Shown: positions 43,644 through 52,445, counted from the first letter of the stretch. The stretch is DNA of 64,000 nucleotides from Flavipsychrobacter stenotrophus (GCF_002954265.1 NZ_PPSL01000003.1:1-64000); one strand, 5' to 3'. Translations and numbers: made by a program. The notes: generated by a model from the sequence alone, not told the origin.

Positions 43644-44156
43644 ATGCCGGTAATATTGCCTGTTAAAGGAATTCACCCACAGATACCAGATAGTTGTTTT
43701 GTTGCACCTAATGCAACAATAGTTGGTGATGTAGTAATGGGCGAAGATTGTAGTGTATGGTTCAATGCTGTGGTGCGTGGTGATGTGAACAGTATAAAGA
43801 TTGGCAACAAGGTGAACATTCAGGATGGGGCAGTGATACATTGCACATACGAGAAAACTAAAGTACTATTGGGTAATAATGTTTCTATTGGTCATAATGC
43901 ATTGGTACATGGTTGTACTGTTGGTGATAACGTATTGATAGGAATGGGTTCTATAGTTATGGATAATGTGGTGATAGGTGAGAACTGTATCATTGCTGCC
44001 GGTGCAGTTGTTTTGGAAGGCACTCATGTACAGTCCGGCAGTATCTATGCCGGTGTACCTGCTAAGAAGGTTAAAGATATCAGTGCTGAACTATTGAAGG
44101 ATGAGGTAGGGCGTATTGCCAATAACTACCTGATGTATAGTTCATGGTTCAAATAA
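43644..44156 (+). CDS. Gamma-type carbonic anhydrase family protein
   Basis: A 170-aa protein. Left-handed beta-helix of hexapeptide repeats (PDSCFVAPNATIVGDVVMGE, CSVWFNAVVRGD, IKIGNKVNIQDGAVIHCTYE). Metal ligand His positions appear in AVIHC and in SIGHNALVHGC, and a C-terminal helix closes the trimer. Members are trimeric zinc/iron enzymes or acyltransferase-like proteins (YrdA/PaaY); activity cannot be proved by eye. Confidence 0.88.
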   Translation: MPVILPVKGIHPQIPDSCFVAPNATIVGDVVMGEDCSVWFNAVVRGDVNSIKIGNKVNIQDGAVIHCTYEKTKVLLGNNVSIGHNALVHGCTVGDNVLIGMGSIVMDNVVIGENCIIAAGAVVLEGTHVQSGSIYAGVPAKKVKDISAELLKDEVGRIANNYLMYSSWFK

Positions 44157-44223
44157 TTTTGATTCGGGTTTGCTAAGGTGCCCCGATGTTTCTTTTCTAT
44201 AGTTATAAATACAGAGTTCTATA

Positions 44224-44949
44224 ATGGTAAAAAATGCTACACCTGCTGAATTGAAAAAGGGAGGTGTTATTCTTGTGGATAAGCCCGCAACCTGGACATC
44301 CTTCGATGCAGTTAATCAGATCAAGGTGACCCTTAAGGCTAAGATCGGTCATTGCGGTACACTTGATCCCTTGGCTACAGGTTTGCTAATTTGTTGCACC
44401 GGTGATATGACTAAAAGTATTTCGGGTTACCAGGGGCTGCCGAAAGAGTATACCGGGATCATCAGGCTTGGCGCAGTCACCGAGACATACGATCTGGAAA
44501 GTGAGCCAATGGATCATAAGCCTTTTGAGCATATTACAGAGCTGCAGATTCTGGAAACCACTAAACAGTTTACCGGAGATATCATGCAGACACCGCCAAT
44601 TCACTCTGCTATTAAGAAGGAAGGTAAACGATCTTATGATCTTGCACGTGCAGGTATAGAAGTGGTATTGAATGCCAGGCCTGTGACCATAGGTGAATTC
44701 GAAATTACTAAGATCGATATGCCTGAGGTCCACTTCAGGGTATTGTGCAGTACCGGTACTTACATCCGTTCACTGGCCAATGATTTTGGAGCTGCGCTAG
44801 GTTGTGGTGGTTATCTGCAATTGCTAAGGCGAACAAAGATTGGTAACTTTAAAGTAGAGGACGGCCATTCTCCTTTGGAGTGGAAAGAGATATGGAAGGA
44901 AATGAAAAACGAGGAGAGGAACAAACCACAGACAGAAGAGACGTTGTAA
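44224..44949 (+). CDS. truB: tRNA pseudouridine-55 synthase
   Basis: A 241-aa protein that makes pseudouridine 55 in the T-loop of tRNAs. GVILVDKPATWTSFDAVNQI, KIGHCGTLDPLATGLLICC (catalytic Asp), KEYTGIIRLGAVTETYDLES and VLCSTGTYIRSLANDFGAAL. Slightly short because the C-terminal PUA domain is reduced, as usual in this phylum. Ends at a terminator shared with the convergent porin-like gene. Confidence 0.95.
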   Translation: MVKNATPAELKKGGVILVDKPATWTSFDAVNQIKVTLKAKIGHCGTLDPLATGLLICCTGDMTKSISGYQGLPKEYTGIIRLGAVTETYDLESEPMDHKPFEHITELQILETTKQFTGDIMQTPPIHSAIKKEGKRSYDLARAGIEVVLNARPVTIGEFEITKIDMPEVHFRVLCSTGTYIRSLANDFGAALGCGGYLQLLRRTKIGNFKVEDGHSPLEWKEIWKEMKNEERNKPQTEETL

Positions 44950-44969
44950 GTAACACAAACTATAAAGCA

Positions 44970-45005
44970 AAGAGCCGATCACTAATAGTTTTCGGCTCTT
45001 TTTAT
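44970..45005. terminator. Bidirectional terminator after truB
   Basis: AAAGAGCCGA / TCGGCTCTTT stem with a loop of about 14 nt and A/T runs on both sides, between convergent genes. Confidence 0.8.
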
Positions 45006-45022
45006 TTTGTTTAGGTATTCGA

Positions 45023-45634
45023 TTAAGGAACGTAGAATGTTACGCCAAAGTTCAACCCGAAGTTTGTCTTGCCTTCTGAACTGATGACATGAAGTGATTC
45101 TGTGAGGTGAATTTTTGTATTGATCTCAATGTTTACTCCTTGTGTTATCAGTAAGCTGATTGGGCTTGACCCCTGCATTATCTTTATACCATCACCGTCT
45201 TTAACGAACATGTACTTCTGCGCATCAGGAACGATCATTGCTCCAAAGCCAAAGTAAGGTTGTATTTTACTCTTCTTAGGCAAGAGGTAATATTGAATAG
45301 ATACAGGTATGGAAACAAGGTTTCCCTTTCTTAGCGAGAGGCCATTGTTCCTGTTGCTGTTATTGGTGAGGAGATTGCTCATTGATAGATCAACCTCTGC
45401 GCGGAATTGATTGACAATAGGAAAGCCTACAGAGAAACCTGTTGATGATGTTTGTTTGTGTGCTGGGGTATTACTTCCTTTTGTTACATCAAAGAATGCT
45501 ACTCCTCTGTAGAAACCAATGCTGAAATCTTTAAGGAAATGCTTCTTGTACTTAGGGTGAGTTTTGCCAATGGCTACAGTGCCCATCAGGAGGATGGCAA
45601 CCACAAGCATTGATATGTATTTGAATGATTTCAT
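45023..45634 (-). CDS. Outer-membrane beta-barrel (porin-family) protein
   Basis: A 203-aa protein. Signal peptide about 1-24 (VAIGK). Alternating strands end in aromatic residues (IPVSIQYYLLPKKSKIQPYF, NFGLNFGVTFYVP), the usual pattern of small OMP_b-brl barrels of about eight strands. The final ...FYV-P fits an outer-membrane insertion signal. No specific ligand is suggested. It faces the parS cluster upstream. Confidence 0.75.
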   Translation of the reverse strand: MKSFKYISMLVVAILLMGTVAIGKTHPKYKKHFLKDFSIGFYRGVAFFDVTKGSNTPAHKQTSSTGFSVGFPIVNQFRAEVDLSMSNLLTNNSNRNNGLSLRKGNLVSIPVSIQYYLLPKKSKIQPYFGFGAMIVPDAQKYMFVKDGDGIKIMQGSSPISLLITQGVNIEINTKIHLTESLHVISSEGKTNFGLNFGVTFYVP

Positions 45635-45692
45635 TGGTATAGTAATATTAACGTTCTTCTTCTAATAATATTGTTAAAGCTTTGGAATTATT

Positions 45693-45708
45693 TGTTCCAC
45701 GTGGAACA
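45693..45708. other. parS: parS site 1
   Basis: TGTTCCACGTGGAACA, a perfect 16-bp palindrome matching the ParB-binding parS consensus TGTTnCACGTGnAACA. Confidence 0.85.
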
Positions 45709-45749
45709 ACTTCCTTTATGATTTCTATAACAAATTGTATGCCACACTA

Positions 45750-45765
45750 TGTTCCACGTGAAACA
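45750..45765. other. parS: parS site 2
   Basis: TGTTCCACGTGAAACA, the same motif with the G-to-A form seen in Bacillus; 57 bp from site 1 start to start. Confidence 0.85.
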
Positions 45766-45801
45766 ATGTCAGGGATCGTCTTGCTATTTGCAGGGTTGTA
45801 T

Positions 45802-45817
45802 TGTTCCACGTGGAACA
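45802..45817. other. parS: parS site 3
   Basis: TGTTCCACGTGGAACA, perfect palindrome, 52 bp from site 2. Confidence 0.85.
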
Positions 45818-45951
45818 TTAAGTGTCTCCAACATACTTAATAGTATAGTGGTGGTCCTGTACAAAAACTACTACCATCAGGTAGGAAAGGTTGGGTTATC
45901 TGTTGTGGGTTTTCCAATTCCAACTAGACGAATATACCTCGCTGTAATATT

Positions 45952-45977
45952 GTGCCTGCCTGCCGGTAGGCGTGGTT
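45952..45977. repeat. GCCTGCCGG-type intergenic palindrome
   Basis: GCCTGCCGGTAGGC is a near-perfect palindrome of a kind dispersed between genes in many Bacteroidota. No gene is seen from 45818 to 46080. Confidence 0.45.
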
Positions 45978-46080
45978 AGACAGTCTGATCATCACGTTAG
46001 CGATCTTACAAGTATATAGGCACTTCGGAAAGATCACCGTCGTCTTCCGGTATGGGATCACCGTGGCTATACCGCTATAG

Positions 46081-46096
46081 TGTTCCACGTGGAACA
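46081..46096. other. parS: parS site 4
   Basis: TGTTCCACGTGGAACA, perfect palindrome, ending 27 nt before the mnmG -7 box, so ParB bound here could affect mnmG transcription. Confidence 0.85.
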
Positions 46097-46123
46097 CAGG
46101 TGTTTTGTTTAGGGGATACGCTG

Positions 46124-46131
46124 TATCTTTG
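46124..46131 (+). promoter_or_regulatory. -7 promoter box TATCTTTG for mnmG
   Basis: Perfect TAnnTTTG ending 4 nt before the ATG at 46136; predicts a leaderless mRNA and settles the start. Confidence 0.65.
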
Positions 46132-46135
46132 CCCA

Positions 46136-48004
46136 ATGTTTCCTGAGTATGATGTAATAGTAGTAGGTGCCGGACATGCCGGTTGTGAGGCTGCGGCTGC
46201 GGCAGCCAATATGGGGTCTAAGGTTTTATTGGTAACAATGAACATGCAGACCATTGCACAGATGAGCTGCAACCCGGCCATGGGTGGTATTGCCAAAGGC
46301 CAGATAGTGCGTGAGATAGATGCCATGGGTGGCTATAGTGGTATTGTAAGTGATAAGAGTACTATCCAATTCCGTATGTTGAATAGGTCTAAGGGTCCGG
46401 GAATGTGGAGTCCTCGTTCGCAAAACGACCGTGCATTGTTTGCAACAACCTGGAGAAACATGCTGGAGCAGACACCCAATGTAGATTTCTGGCAGGATAT
46501 GGTGCAGGGATTGATTGTTTCACGTGGAACAATACAAGGCATTGTAACCGGAATGGGGCAGGAGATAAGAGCTAAATCTGTAGTACTCACCAACGGAACG
46601 TTCCTTAACGGAGTGATACATGTAGGGGAAAAGCAGTTTGGCGGAGGTAGAATGGGGGAGAAAGGTGCTACAGGAATAACCGAACAATTGGTTTCCCTAG
46701 GCTTTGAAAGTGACAGATTGAAGACAGGAACACCGCCAAGAATAGATGGACGCAGTCTTGATTACACAAAAATGGAACGTCAGGAAGGAGACGACGAAGT
46801 AGTTGGCTTCTCTTACCTGCCTATAGAAAAGGTAAAACCACAGAACCAACGTTGCTGTTGGATCACCTATACCAACCCTGAAGTACATGATATTTTGAAG
46901 ACAGGCTTCGGTCAGTCGCCAATGTACCAGGGTAGAATAAAGGGAAGTGGACCAAGATATTGCCCGAGCATTGAAGATAAGGTTACCCGTTTTGCCGAAA
47001 AAGAAAGGCATCAATTGTTTGTGGAACCTGAAGGTTGGGACACAGTAGAGATCTATGTGAATGGATTCAGCACTTCTTTACCTGAAGAAGTACAGTACAA
47101 AGCACTCACTATGGTGCCCGGTTTTGAGAAGGCTAAGTTCTTCCGTCCGGGCTATGCAATAGAATATGACTACTTTCCACCAACGCAATTGACCGCTACA
47201 CTGGAAACCAAACTGATAAAAAATCTCTTTTTCGCTGGTCAGATCAACGGAACTACAGGATATGAAGAGGCAGCTTGCCAGGGATTAATGGCCGGAATTA
47301 ATGCAAGCAGAAATGCTCATGAGCAGGAACCGGTAATTTTGAAGAGGAGTGACGCATACATTGGTGTGCTCATAGATGACCTTATTAGCAAGGGAACTGA
47401 TGAACCATACCGTATGTTTACCAGCCGCGCGGAGTACAGAACCATTCTGAGACAAGATAATGCAGATGTAAGATTGACTCCATTGGCTCATAGCATCGGG
47501 TTGGCATCTGACCAAAGGTTGGCATTGGTAAATGCGAAGCAAGGTGAAGTAGCGAGGGTGAAAAAAATAATGGAAGAGTTCAAAGCCGAGCCGGAAGCAT
47601 TCAATGAATTTTTGGAAAGCAACAACTCTTCACTACTCACAGAAAAATCAAAAGCACTAAAAGTGTTGCTCCGACCGAACATAGGGATCAAGGAAATGAT
47701 GGAATCTGTGCCCGATTTAAAGGCTTCTATAGGCGAATGTAGCCCACTGGTACTCGAGCAGGTTGAAATTATGGCCAAATATGCCACTTATATCGAAAAA
47801 GAGCACGAAATGGTCCAGAAAATGTCCAATTTAGAGGACTTAGCGATACCCGAGCACTTCAACTACGAAAAACTCACTGCCATGTCTATTGAGGCGCGAC
47901 AAAAGCTGATGAAAATAAAACCGAGGACAATTGGACAGGCAAGTCGCATAAGTGGAGTCAATCCAAGCGACGTGCAGATACTAATTGTTTATATGGGGAG
48001 ATAG
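46136..48004 (+). CDS. mnmG: tRNA uridine 5-carboxymethylaminomethyl enzyme MnmG (GidA)
   Basis: A 622-aa protein. With MnmE it modifies U34 of tRNAs, using FAD. N-terminal dinucleotide fold YDVIVVGAGHAGCEAAAAAA, GTFLNGVIHVG, GGRMGEKGATG, KTGTPPRIDGRSLDY and FFAGQINGTTGYEEAA; C-terminal GidA_assoc domain with QASRISGVNPSDVQILIVY. It starts at 46136 (MFPEYDVIVVG), not at an upstream ATG that would lie before the promoter. A fifth parS lies within codons about 128-132. In many bacteria gidA lies close to the origin; it fits the parS cluster here. Confidence 0.97.
   Translation: MFPEYDVIVVGAGHAGCEAAAAAANMGSKVLLVTMNMQTIAQMSCNPAMGGIAKGQIVREIDAMGGYSGIVSDKSTIQFRMLNRSKGPGMWSPRSQNDRALFATTWRNMLEQTPNVDFWQDMVQGLIVSRGTIQGIVTGMGQEIRAKSVVLTNGTFLNGVIHVGEKQFGGGRMGEKGATGITEQLVSLGFESDRLKTGTPPRIDGRSLDYTKMERQEGDDEVVGFSYLPIEKVKPQNQRCCWITYTNPEVHDILKTGFGQSPMYQGRIKGSGPRYCPSIEDKVTRFAEKERHQLFVEPEGWDTVEIYVNGFSTSLPEEVQYKALTMVPGFEKAKFFRPGYAIEYDYFPPTQLTATLETKLIKNLFFAGQINGTTGYEEAACQGLMAGINASRNAHEQEPVILKRSDAYIGVLIDDLISKGTDEPYRMFTSRAEYRTILRQDNADVRLTPLAHSIGLASDQRLALVNAKQGEVARVKKIMEEFKAEPEAFNEFLESNNSSLLTEKSKALKVLLRPNIGIKEMMESVPDLKASIGECSPLVLEQVEIMAKYATYIEKEHEMVQKMSNLEDLAIPEHFNYEKLTAMSIEARQKLMKIKPRTIGQASRISGVNPSDVQILIVYMGR
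46516..46531. other. parS: parS site 5, inside mnmG
   Basis: TGTTTCACGTGGAACA inside the mnmG coding sequence (encoding VSRGT). The palindromic core CACGTG is intact. Confidence 0.8.
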
Positions 48005-48198
48005 TGCAAAAGTTAAAAGTAAAAACCTTAAAGTAAAAACCGGATCAGAATATCAAATGTTCAGTCTGTTAGTCAACTATACTGTAGGCAGTATGAAAAA
48101 AAGAGAGGGATGAAAATCCTCGTAACAATTGCAATTTATAAAAAAACCTGAAGTGCGTTCGCGTGGGTGTATGCCGGGAGAAAAACTGTTCTAACTAA

Positions 48199-48669
48199 AT
48201 GTTGTTGCAAACCAAAGCTGCTATAACTCATTACTGCGAATACCAGGAACGATGCCATAGCGAGGTGCGCAACAAACTCTATGAGTTGGGGTGCACAACC
48301 CCCGAAGTAGAAGACGGTATTGCCGGACTTATTGAGATCGGATTACTGAATGAAGAAAGATTTGCCAGAGCATATGCACGCGGAAAGTTCAGAATGAAGC
48401 AATGGGGCAGAGAAAAGATAAAACAGCAGCTAAAACTGAAAAAAATCTCTGACTATTGTATAAAAAATGGCCTTTCCGAGATAGATGCAGAAGAATATGA
48501 TCGTATTTTTCAGAAATTGATGGAAAAGAAGGTGAATGAACTGAAAAGCGAGCGAAGTGAAATGGTTTTGAAATCAAAGATATATAGATATATGGTGCAA
48601 AAAGGGTATGAGCGCGATATGGTTATTGATTTGTTAAACAATATGATTAAAGAAAAAAAGAAATATTAA
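48199..48669 (+). CDS. recX: Regulatory protein RecX
   Basis: A 156-aa protein of the RecX family, which inhibits RecA filaments. Three tandem three-helix repeats are visible: HYCEYQERCHSEVRNKLYEL, GLLNEERFARAYARGKFRMK (the conserved RecX box) with WGREKIKQQLKLKKI, and LKSKIYRYMVQKGYERDMVI. recA is not nearby. Downstream of mnmG by 194 bp, in which I see only an A-rich repeat and no gene. Confidence 0.88.
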   Translation: MLLQTKAAITHYCEYQERCHSEVRNKLYELGCTTPEVEDGIAGLIEIGLLNEERFARAYARGKFRMKQWGREKIKQQLKLKKISDYCIKNGLSEIDAEEYDRIFQKLMEKKVNELKSERSEMVLKSKIYRYMVQKGYERDMVIDLLNNMIKEKKKY

Positions 48670-48675
48670 AAGAAT

Positions 48676-48683
48676 TAATTTTG
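48676..48683 (+). promoter_or_regulatory. -7 promoter box TAATTTTG for apaG
   Basis: Perfect TAnnTTTG in the recX-apaG gap, 22 nt upstream of the ATG at 48706. Confidence 0.55.
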
Positions 48684-48705
48684 CAGTTGAAAATATCAGT
48701 CTATT

Positions 48706-49092
48706 ATGGTGCATTTGGTAACGGAAGGGATAAGTATAATGGTTGAGACTTTTTATCAGCCTACACAATCCAACCCGCTTAATTCTGAATACCTGTTCGC
48801 TTATCGCATCACTATAGAGAACCAGACAATGTACCCTGTAAAACTCCTCAGCAGACATTGGCACATAAAAGATAGTAATGGCACTCACCGCGAAGTACAG
48901 GGCGAAGGCGTAGTAGGCCGCCAGCCGATCATAGAGCCGGGCGATAGTTATCAGTACACATCAGCAGCAGGCCTGCGGAGTGATATCGGTAAAATGTACG
49001 GTACCTACCTTATAGAGAATCTGTTCAACAAGAAGAAATTTACTGTGCTCATCCCCGAGTTTCAGTTGCTCGTTCCTGCCAAGATGAATTAG
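48706..49092 (+). CDS. apaG: ApaG domain protein
   Basis: A 128-aa protein, one ApaG/DUF525 immunoglobulin-like beta-sandwich: GISIMVETFYQPTQSNP, YLFAYRITIENQTMYPVKLL, RHWHIKDSNG, REVQGEGVVGRQPIIEPGDS and FTVLIPEFQLLVP. The family was linked to Co/Mg efflux and to nucleotide metabolism genetically, and occurs in F-box proteins; its biochemical role is not settled. Convergent with the next gene. Confidence 0.93.
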   Translation: MVHLVTEGISIMVETFYQPTQSNPLNSEYLFAYRITIENQTMYPVKLLSRHWHIKDSNGTHREVQGEGVVGRQPIIEPGDSYQYTSAAGLRSDIGKMYGTYLIENLFNKKKFTVLIPEFQLLVPAKMN

Positions 49093-49124
49093 AACGGTCC
49101 GCCACATCTTCGTTTTACGCCCTG

Positions 49125-49949
49125 TTACCAAAAAAATATAAGTTTTAGTTCATTATTGCTTATTTCTTGGAATCTAAAATAATGATCGCCATCGTATTTG
49201 GGATTGCTCAAATTAGGTATCGGTTTGTTAATGTAAAGAACCGTGTCCTCAGCAATTCTTGTTTCGTAAGAATGTGTGTTGCTTATTCCGGGTAATTTGC
49301 ATGATACTATATTATTTTTCAAGAATTCGACGTAGTAAGCACTTATCTTATTGTTTGAAAAGGTAATAACACTATCTTTCTCCATTCCTTTTTCTACATT
49401 TTGCAGATACCATTTGCCCAGTATCCTTTGATCCATCGCTATGTGCTTATCGCCAAATAACTGTTCATCAAGATAGTCGAAACTTAGTCCGTCCCAATCA
49501 CATTCACCATAAACAAAATACACCTTATCTCCTATTGTAATATCATGGCGATATTCTGAAGAACTTGACCTACCACACCCTGCAGGGAGTGTTTTAGCTT
49601 TATTGAGAAAACGTGAACATGCGTCTCTTTGTTTCTCATTCAGTTCAATGGTCCATACAACCTGCGTGGGAATCGAGTTGTCATAGATTGGTGCAAAATA
49701 GGCGGCATAATATCTGCCACGTACAAAGTATACGCCAATCCTGGATCTTCTTATTGCGAAGCATCCTTCAGTAAAAACAACAGAAAAGGAGGGATCCCTG
49801 GGGTGGGTAGTCTCTTTTAAAGCGATAATGTTGGAGTCGCTGCGGTGTATTTTTTCTGTCTGATTTTTATTTGTAGATGAGGAACAACTCGTGTTTATCA
49901 GAAATAGAGCCATTATCAGTAGCTTAACTACATCCTTTATATAAATCAT
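49125..49949 (-). CDS. Lipoprotein of unknown function
   Basis: A 274-aa protein. Lipobox NTSC (Cys22). The mature part contains a short DQRILGKWYLQNVEKGMEKD stretch followed by DSVITFSNNKISAYYVEF, similar in style to the lipocalin-like domain in Bacteroidota lipoproteins, and a Cys-rich first half. CACCTTTG, one base off the -7 box, lies 2 nt before the start. Divergent from the foldase gene. Function unknown. Confidence 0.65.
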   Translation of the reverse strand: MIYIKDVVKLLIMALFLINTSCSSSTNKNQTEKIHRSDSNIIALKETTHPRDPSFSVVFTEGCFAIRRSRIGVYFVRGRYYAAYFAPIYDNSIPTQVVWTIELNEKQRDACSRFLNKAKTLPAGCGRSSSSEYRHDITIGDKVYFVYGECDWDGLSFDYLDEQLFGDKHIAMDQRILGKWYLQNVEKGMEKDSVITFSNNKISAYYVEFLKNNIVSCKLPGISNTHSYETRIAEDTVLYINKPIPNLSNPKYDGDHYFRFQEISNNELKLIFFW

Positions 49950-50129
49950 AGCAAAGGTGTATTATAAATGGGCTAAATTATGAAAAACAATGATACAGAT
50001 GAAGGGAAGAAGATGCTGTTTTATTCTTAATACACCGTTGTTGAAAAAAATATAGCGAAAAATTCTGAAAAAATGAAAAAATACGCTATTAATAATCCCC
50101 AATAAGGTGTAAATTCACTTTTTTTGGTA

Positions 50130-50137
50130 TAAATTTG
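50130..50137 (+). promoter_or_regulatory. -7 promoter box TAAATTTG for the foldase gene
   Basis: Perfect TAnnTTTG, 31 nt upstream of the ATG at 50169; the rest of 49950-50168 shows no gene. Confidence 0.55.
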
Positions 50138-50168
50138 CACTCCTTAATAAAAATAATATAGAACCTTC

Positions 50169-52373
50169 ATGGCTGTAATTCAGAAGATCAGAAATAAGTA
50201 TGGAAAAATAGCGGGTGGCGTCATTGGTGTTGCTCTTATAAGCTTTATCATATCTGATGCCCGTAATGGTAGCTTCGGCCGCTTGTTTGGCGGTAACGGT
50301 ACCGACGTAATGACCGTTAACGGTAATGCAATAGAAGCAAAAGAATACGAAAAGAGAGTAAAAGAATACGAAACTTTGACCAACATCTACAGCAACCGCG
50401 GCCCTCTTGATGATGCCGGAAGAGCGCAGATAAGGGAGCAGGTTTTGCAGTCTATAAGCTATGAAACTATTGTTGGCGGAATATGCGACAAGATGGGTAT
50501 CACCACATCTGAGCAGGAAGCTAAAGATCTTATCTATAGCCCTAATGCACATCCGTTGGTTAAGCAGTTCCAGTTCCAGGGACAGCAGGTTTTCAACAAT
50601 CCTGAAACGAAGCAGTTCGATCCGGCAAGGGTGAAAGGCTATGAAGATGAGATCGCGAAAAATCCAAAGGTTGATCCTACCGGTACTTTCATGGAAAACT
50701 GGAATGCGGTTAAGGGTTATGTTATACGCAACTCGAGGATCGACAAGTTCAATACTATGATGTCTGCAGGTGCTTATGCGCCTATGTACCAGGCTAAGCG
50801 CAGTGTTGCCAATGGCGATATGATGGCGTCTATCCGTTACATCAAGGTTCCTTTCACAACTATTCCTGATGATCAGGCGAAGGTAACTGACGAAGACATC
50901 AAGGCTTACATGCAGAAGCATAAGGCAATGTTTGAAACAGACCAGGCTACGCGCACTATCGATTACGTTTCTTTCGACATCATACCATCATCTGCCGACT
51001 CTTCAAGAGCTACAGGTGCATTGAATGAAATTAAAGACGAATTCTCTAAGGCCAAGGATGATAAAACATACGTTGGTAACAAGAGCGATGATATCAACAC
51101 TTTCAACGAAGCATATGTAAACAGCAAGAACTTCGGTTCAAGGTTTGCAGATACTATTATGAAGGAGCCGGTAGGCAGCATCTATGGTCCTTACCTGGAG
51201 AACGGAAGTTTCCGTATCACTAAGATGATCGACAAGAAAGTATTGCCGGATAGTGTTAAGGTTAGGCAGATACTTATCCGTACTAACGACGGTAAGACAG
51301 CCATCCGCGAAGATTCTACAGTTAAGGCAAGAATGGACAGCATTGCTACAGCAATAAAGAATGGTACTCCATTCGATTCAATGCTGGCTAAGTATTCTGA
51401 AGATTACAACCCACAGAACCCTAAGGGTGAAATACCGGTTACATTGGCCGTAAGACCACAGTTATCTAAAGAATTCGGTGATTTCATTTTTGAAGGCAAG
51501 ACCGGAGAAAAGAAAGTTGTAAAAGCAGATAACAGCAAGACAGGCGGATACACTGGTTACCACTACATAGAAATATTGGAGCAGACAGCTGTAAGTTCTA
51601 CAGTTAAGGTAGCTACGATCACTAAGAGCCTGGTACCTAGCGACAGTACTGTAAATGCGATCTTCGGCCGTGCAAATGAATTTGCAGCCAAGAGCACAAA
51701 CGCAGCTGAGTTTGATGCTAATGTTAAGAAGATGGGCGTTGACAAAAGAGTTGGCGAAAACATCAAGGAATCAAGCTTTACAATACAGGGCCTGGGCGGT
51801 GCAAGAGAAATAATCAAGTGGATGTACGGAGCTAAGGTTGGCGAAGTTTCTAAAGATCCTTTCCGCCTGAACGACCAGCGTTATGTAGTTGCTAAATTGG
51901 TTTCTGCTGACGAAAAAGGCATGACAGCAATAACAGCGGCTAACAGACCAATGTTGGAACAGAGAGTAAGAGACGAAAAGAAAGCTGCTTTGATAGCTGC
52001 TAAATATAAGGGCGCTACATTGGAGTCAATAGCAGCTGGCGCAGGTGCCGCAGTTCAGCAGTCAGATTCAGTAATGCTAGGTGCATCATTTGTACCGGGT
52101 CTGGGTTACGAGCCTAAGGTTGTAGGTTATGCATTCTGCCAGAGCTTTGCTGCAAATACAGTTTCTCCGGCTATTAAAGGCCAGGGTGGTGTATATTTCA
52201 TCAGCGTTAATAGCAGGTCTTCAAGGCCGGCACCAGATCAGATGACCATGCAGATGGGCATTATGCAGCAGCGCCAGCAAGAAGAAGGTCAGCTTCGCGG
52301 CTACCTCGGCCAGATGTTGCAGCAGACACTTACCAAGAAGGCAGACATCAAGTACAACATTGCCAATTTCTAA
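50169..52373 (+). CDS. Periplasmic peptidyl-prolyl isomerase, PpiD/SurA type
   Basis: A 734-aa protein. One N-terminal membrane anchor (GVIGVALISFIISDA), SurA_N_3-like helical domain about 40-230 (GNAIEAKEYEKRVKEYETLT), a parvulin-type rotamase about 350-460 (VKVRQILIRTND, GTPFDSMLAKYSEDYNPQNP, GYTGYHYIEILEQ) and a second degenerate rotamase-like region after that. It assists folding of exported and outer-membrane proteins, so it supports the many beta-barrels and T9SS cargos of such cells. Single gene with promoter and terminator. Confidence 0.9.
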   Translation: MAVIQKIRNKYGKIAGGVIGVALISFIISDARNGSFGRLFGGNGTDVMTVNGNAIEAKEYEKRVKEYETLTNIYSNRGPLDDAGRAQIREQVLQSISYETIVGGICDKMGITTSEQEAKDLIYSPNAHPLVKQFQFQGQQVFNNPETKQFDPARVKGYEDEIAKNPKVDPTGTFMENWNAVKGYVIRNSRIDKFNTMMSAGAYAPMYQAKRSVANGDMMASIRYIKVPFTTIPDDQAKVTDEDIKAYMQKHKAMFETDQATRTIDYVSFDIIPSSADSSRATGALNEIKDEFSKAKDDKTYVGNKSDDINTFNEAYVNSKNFGSRFADTIMKEPVGSIYGPYLENGSFRITKMIDKKVLPDSVKVRQILIRTNDGKTAIREDSTVKARMDSIATAIKNGTPFDSMLAKYSEDYNPQNPKGEIPVTLAVRPQLSKEFGDFIFEGKTGEKKVVKADNSKTGGYTGYHYIEILEQTAVSSTVKVATITKSLVPSDSTVNAIFGRANEFAAKSTNAAEFDANVKKMGVDKRVGENIKESSFTIQGLGGAREIIKWMYGAKVGEVSKDPFRLNDQRYVVAKLVSADEKGMTAITAANRPMLEQRVRDEKKAALIAAKYKGATLESIAAGAGAAVQQSDSVMLGASFVPGLGYEPKVVGYAFCQSFAANTVSPAIKGQGGVYFISVNSRSSRPAPDQMTMQMGIMQQRQQEEGQLRGYLGQMLQQTLTKKADIKYNIANF

Positions 52374-52394
52374 TAACAGTATTTATACAACAAG

Positions 52395-52425
52395 AAAGCC
52401 CGTCAATCATATTGACGGGCTTTTT
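52395..52425 (+). terminator. Terminator after the foldase gene
   Basis: AAAGCCCGTCAAT / ATTGACGGGCTTT stem with a 3-nt loop and T-run. Confidence 0.9.
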
Positions 52426-52445
52426 CATTTTTAAGGTCGTTAGTG

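Noticed and set aside
46052-46135. N-terminal extension of MnmG
   Set aside because: It would be upstream of the -7 box at 46124-46131 and contains parS site 4; MnmG begins at MFPEYDVIVVG.
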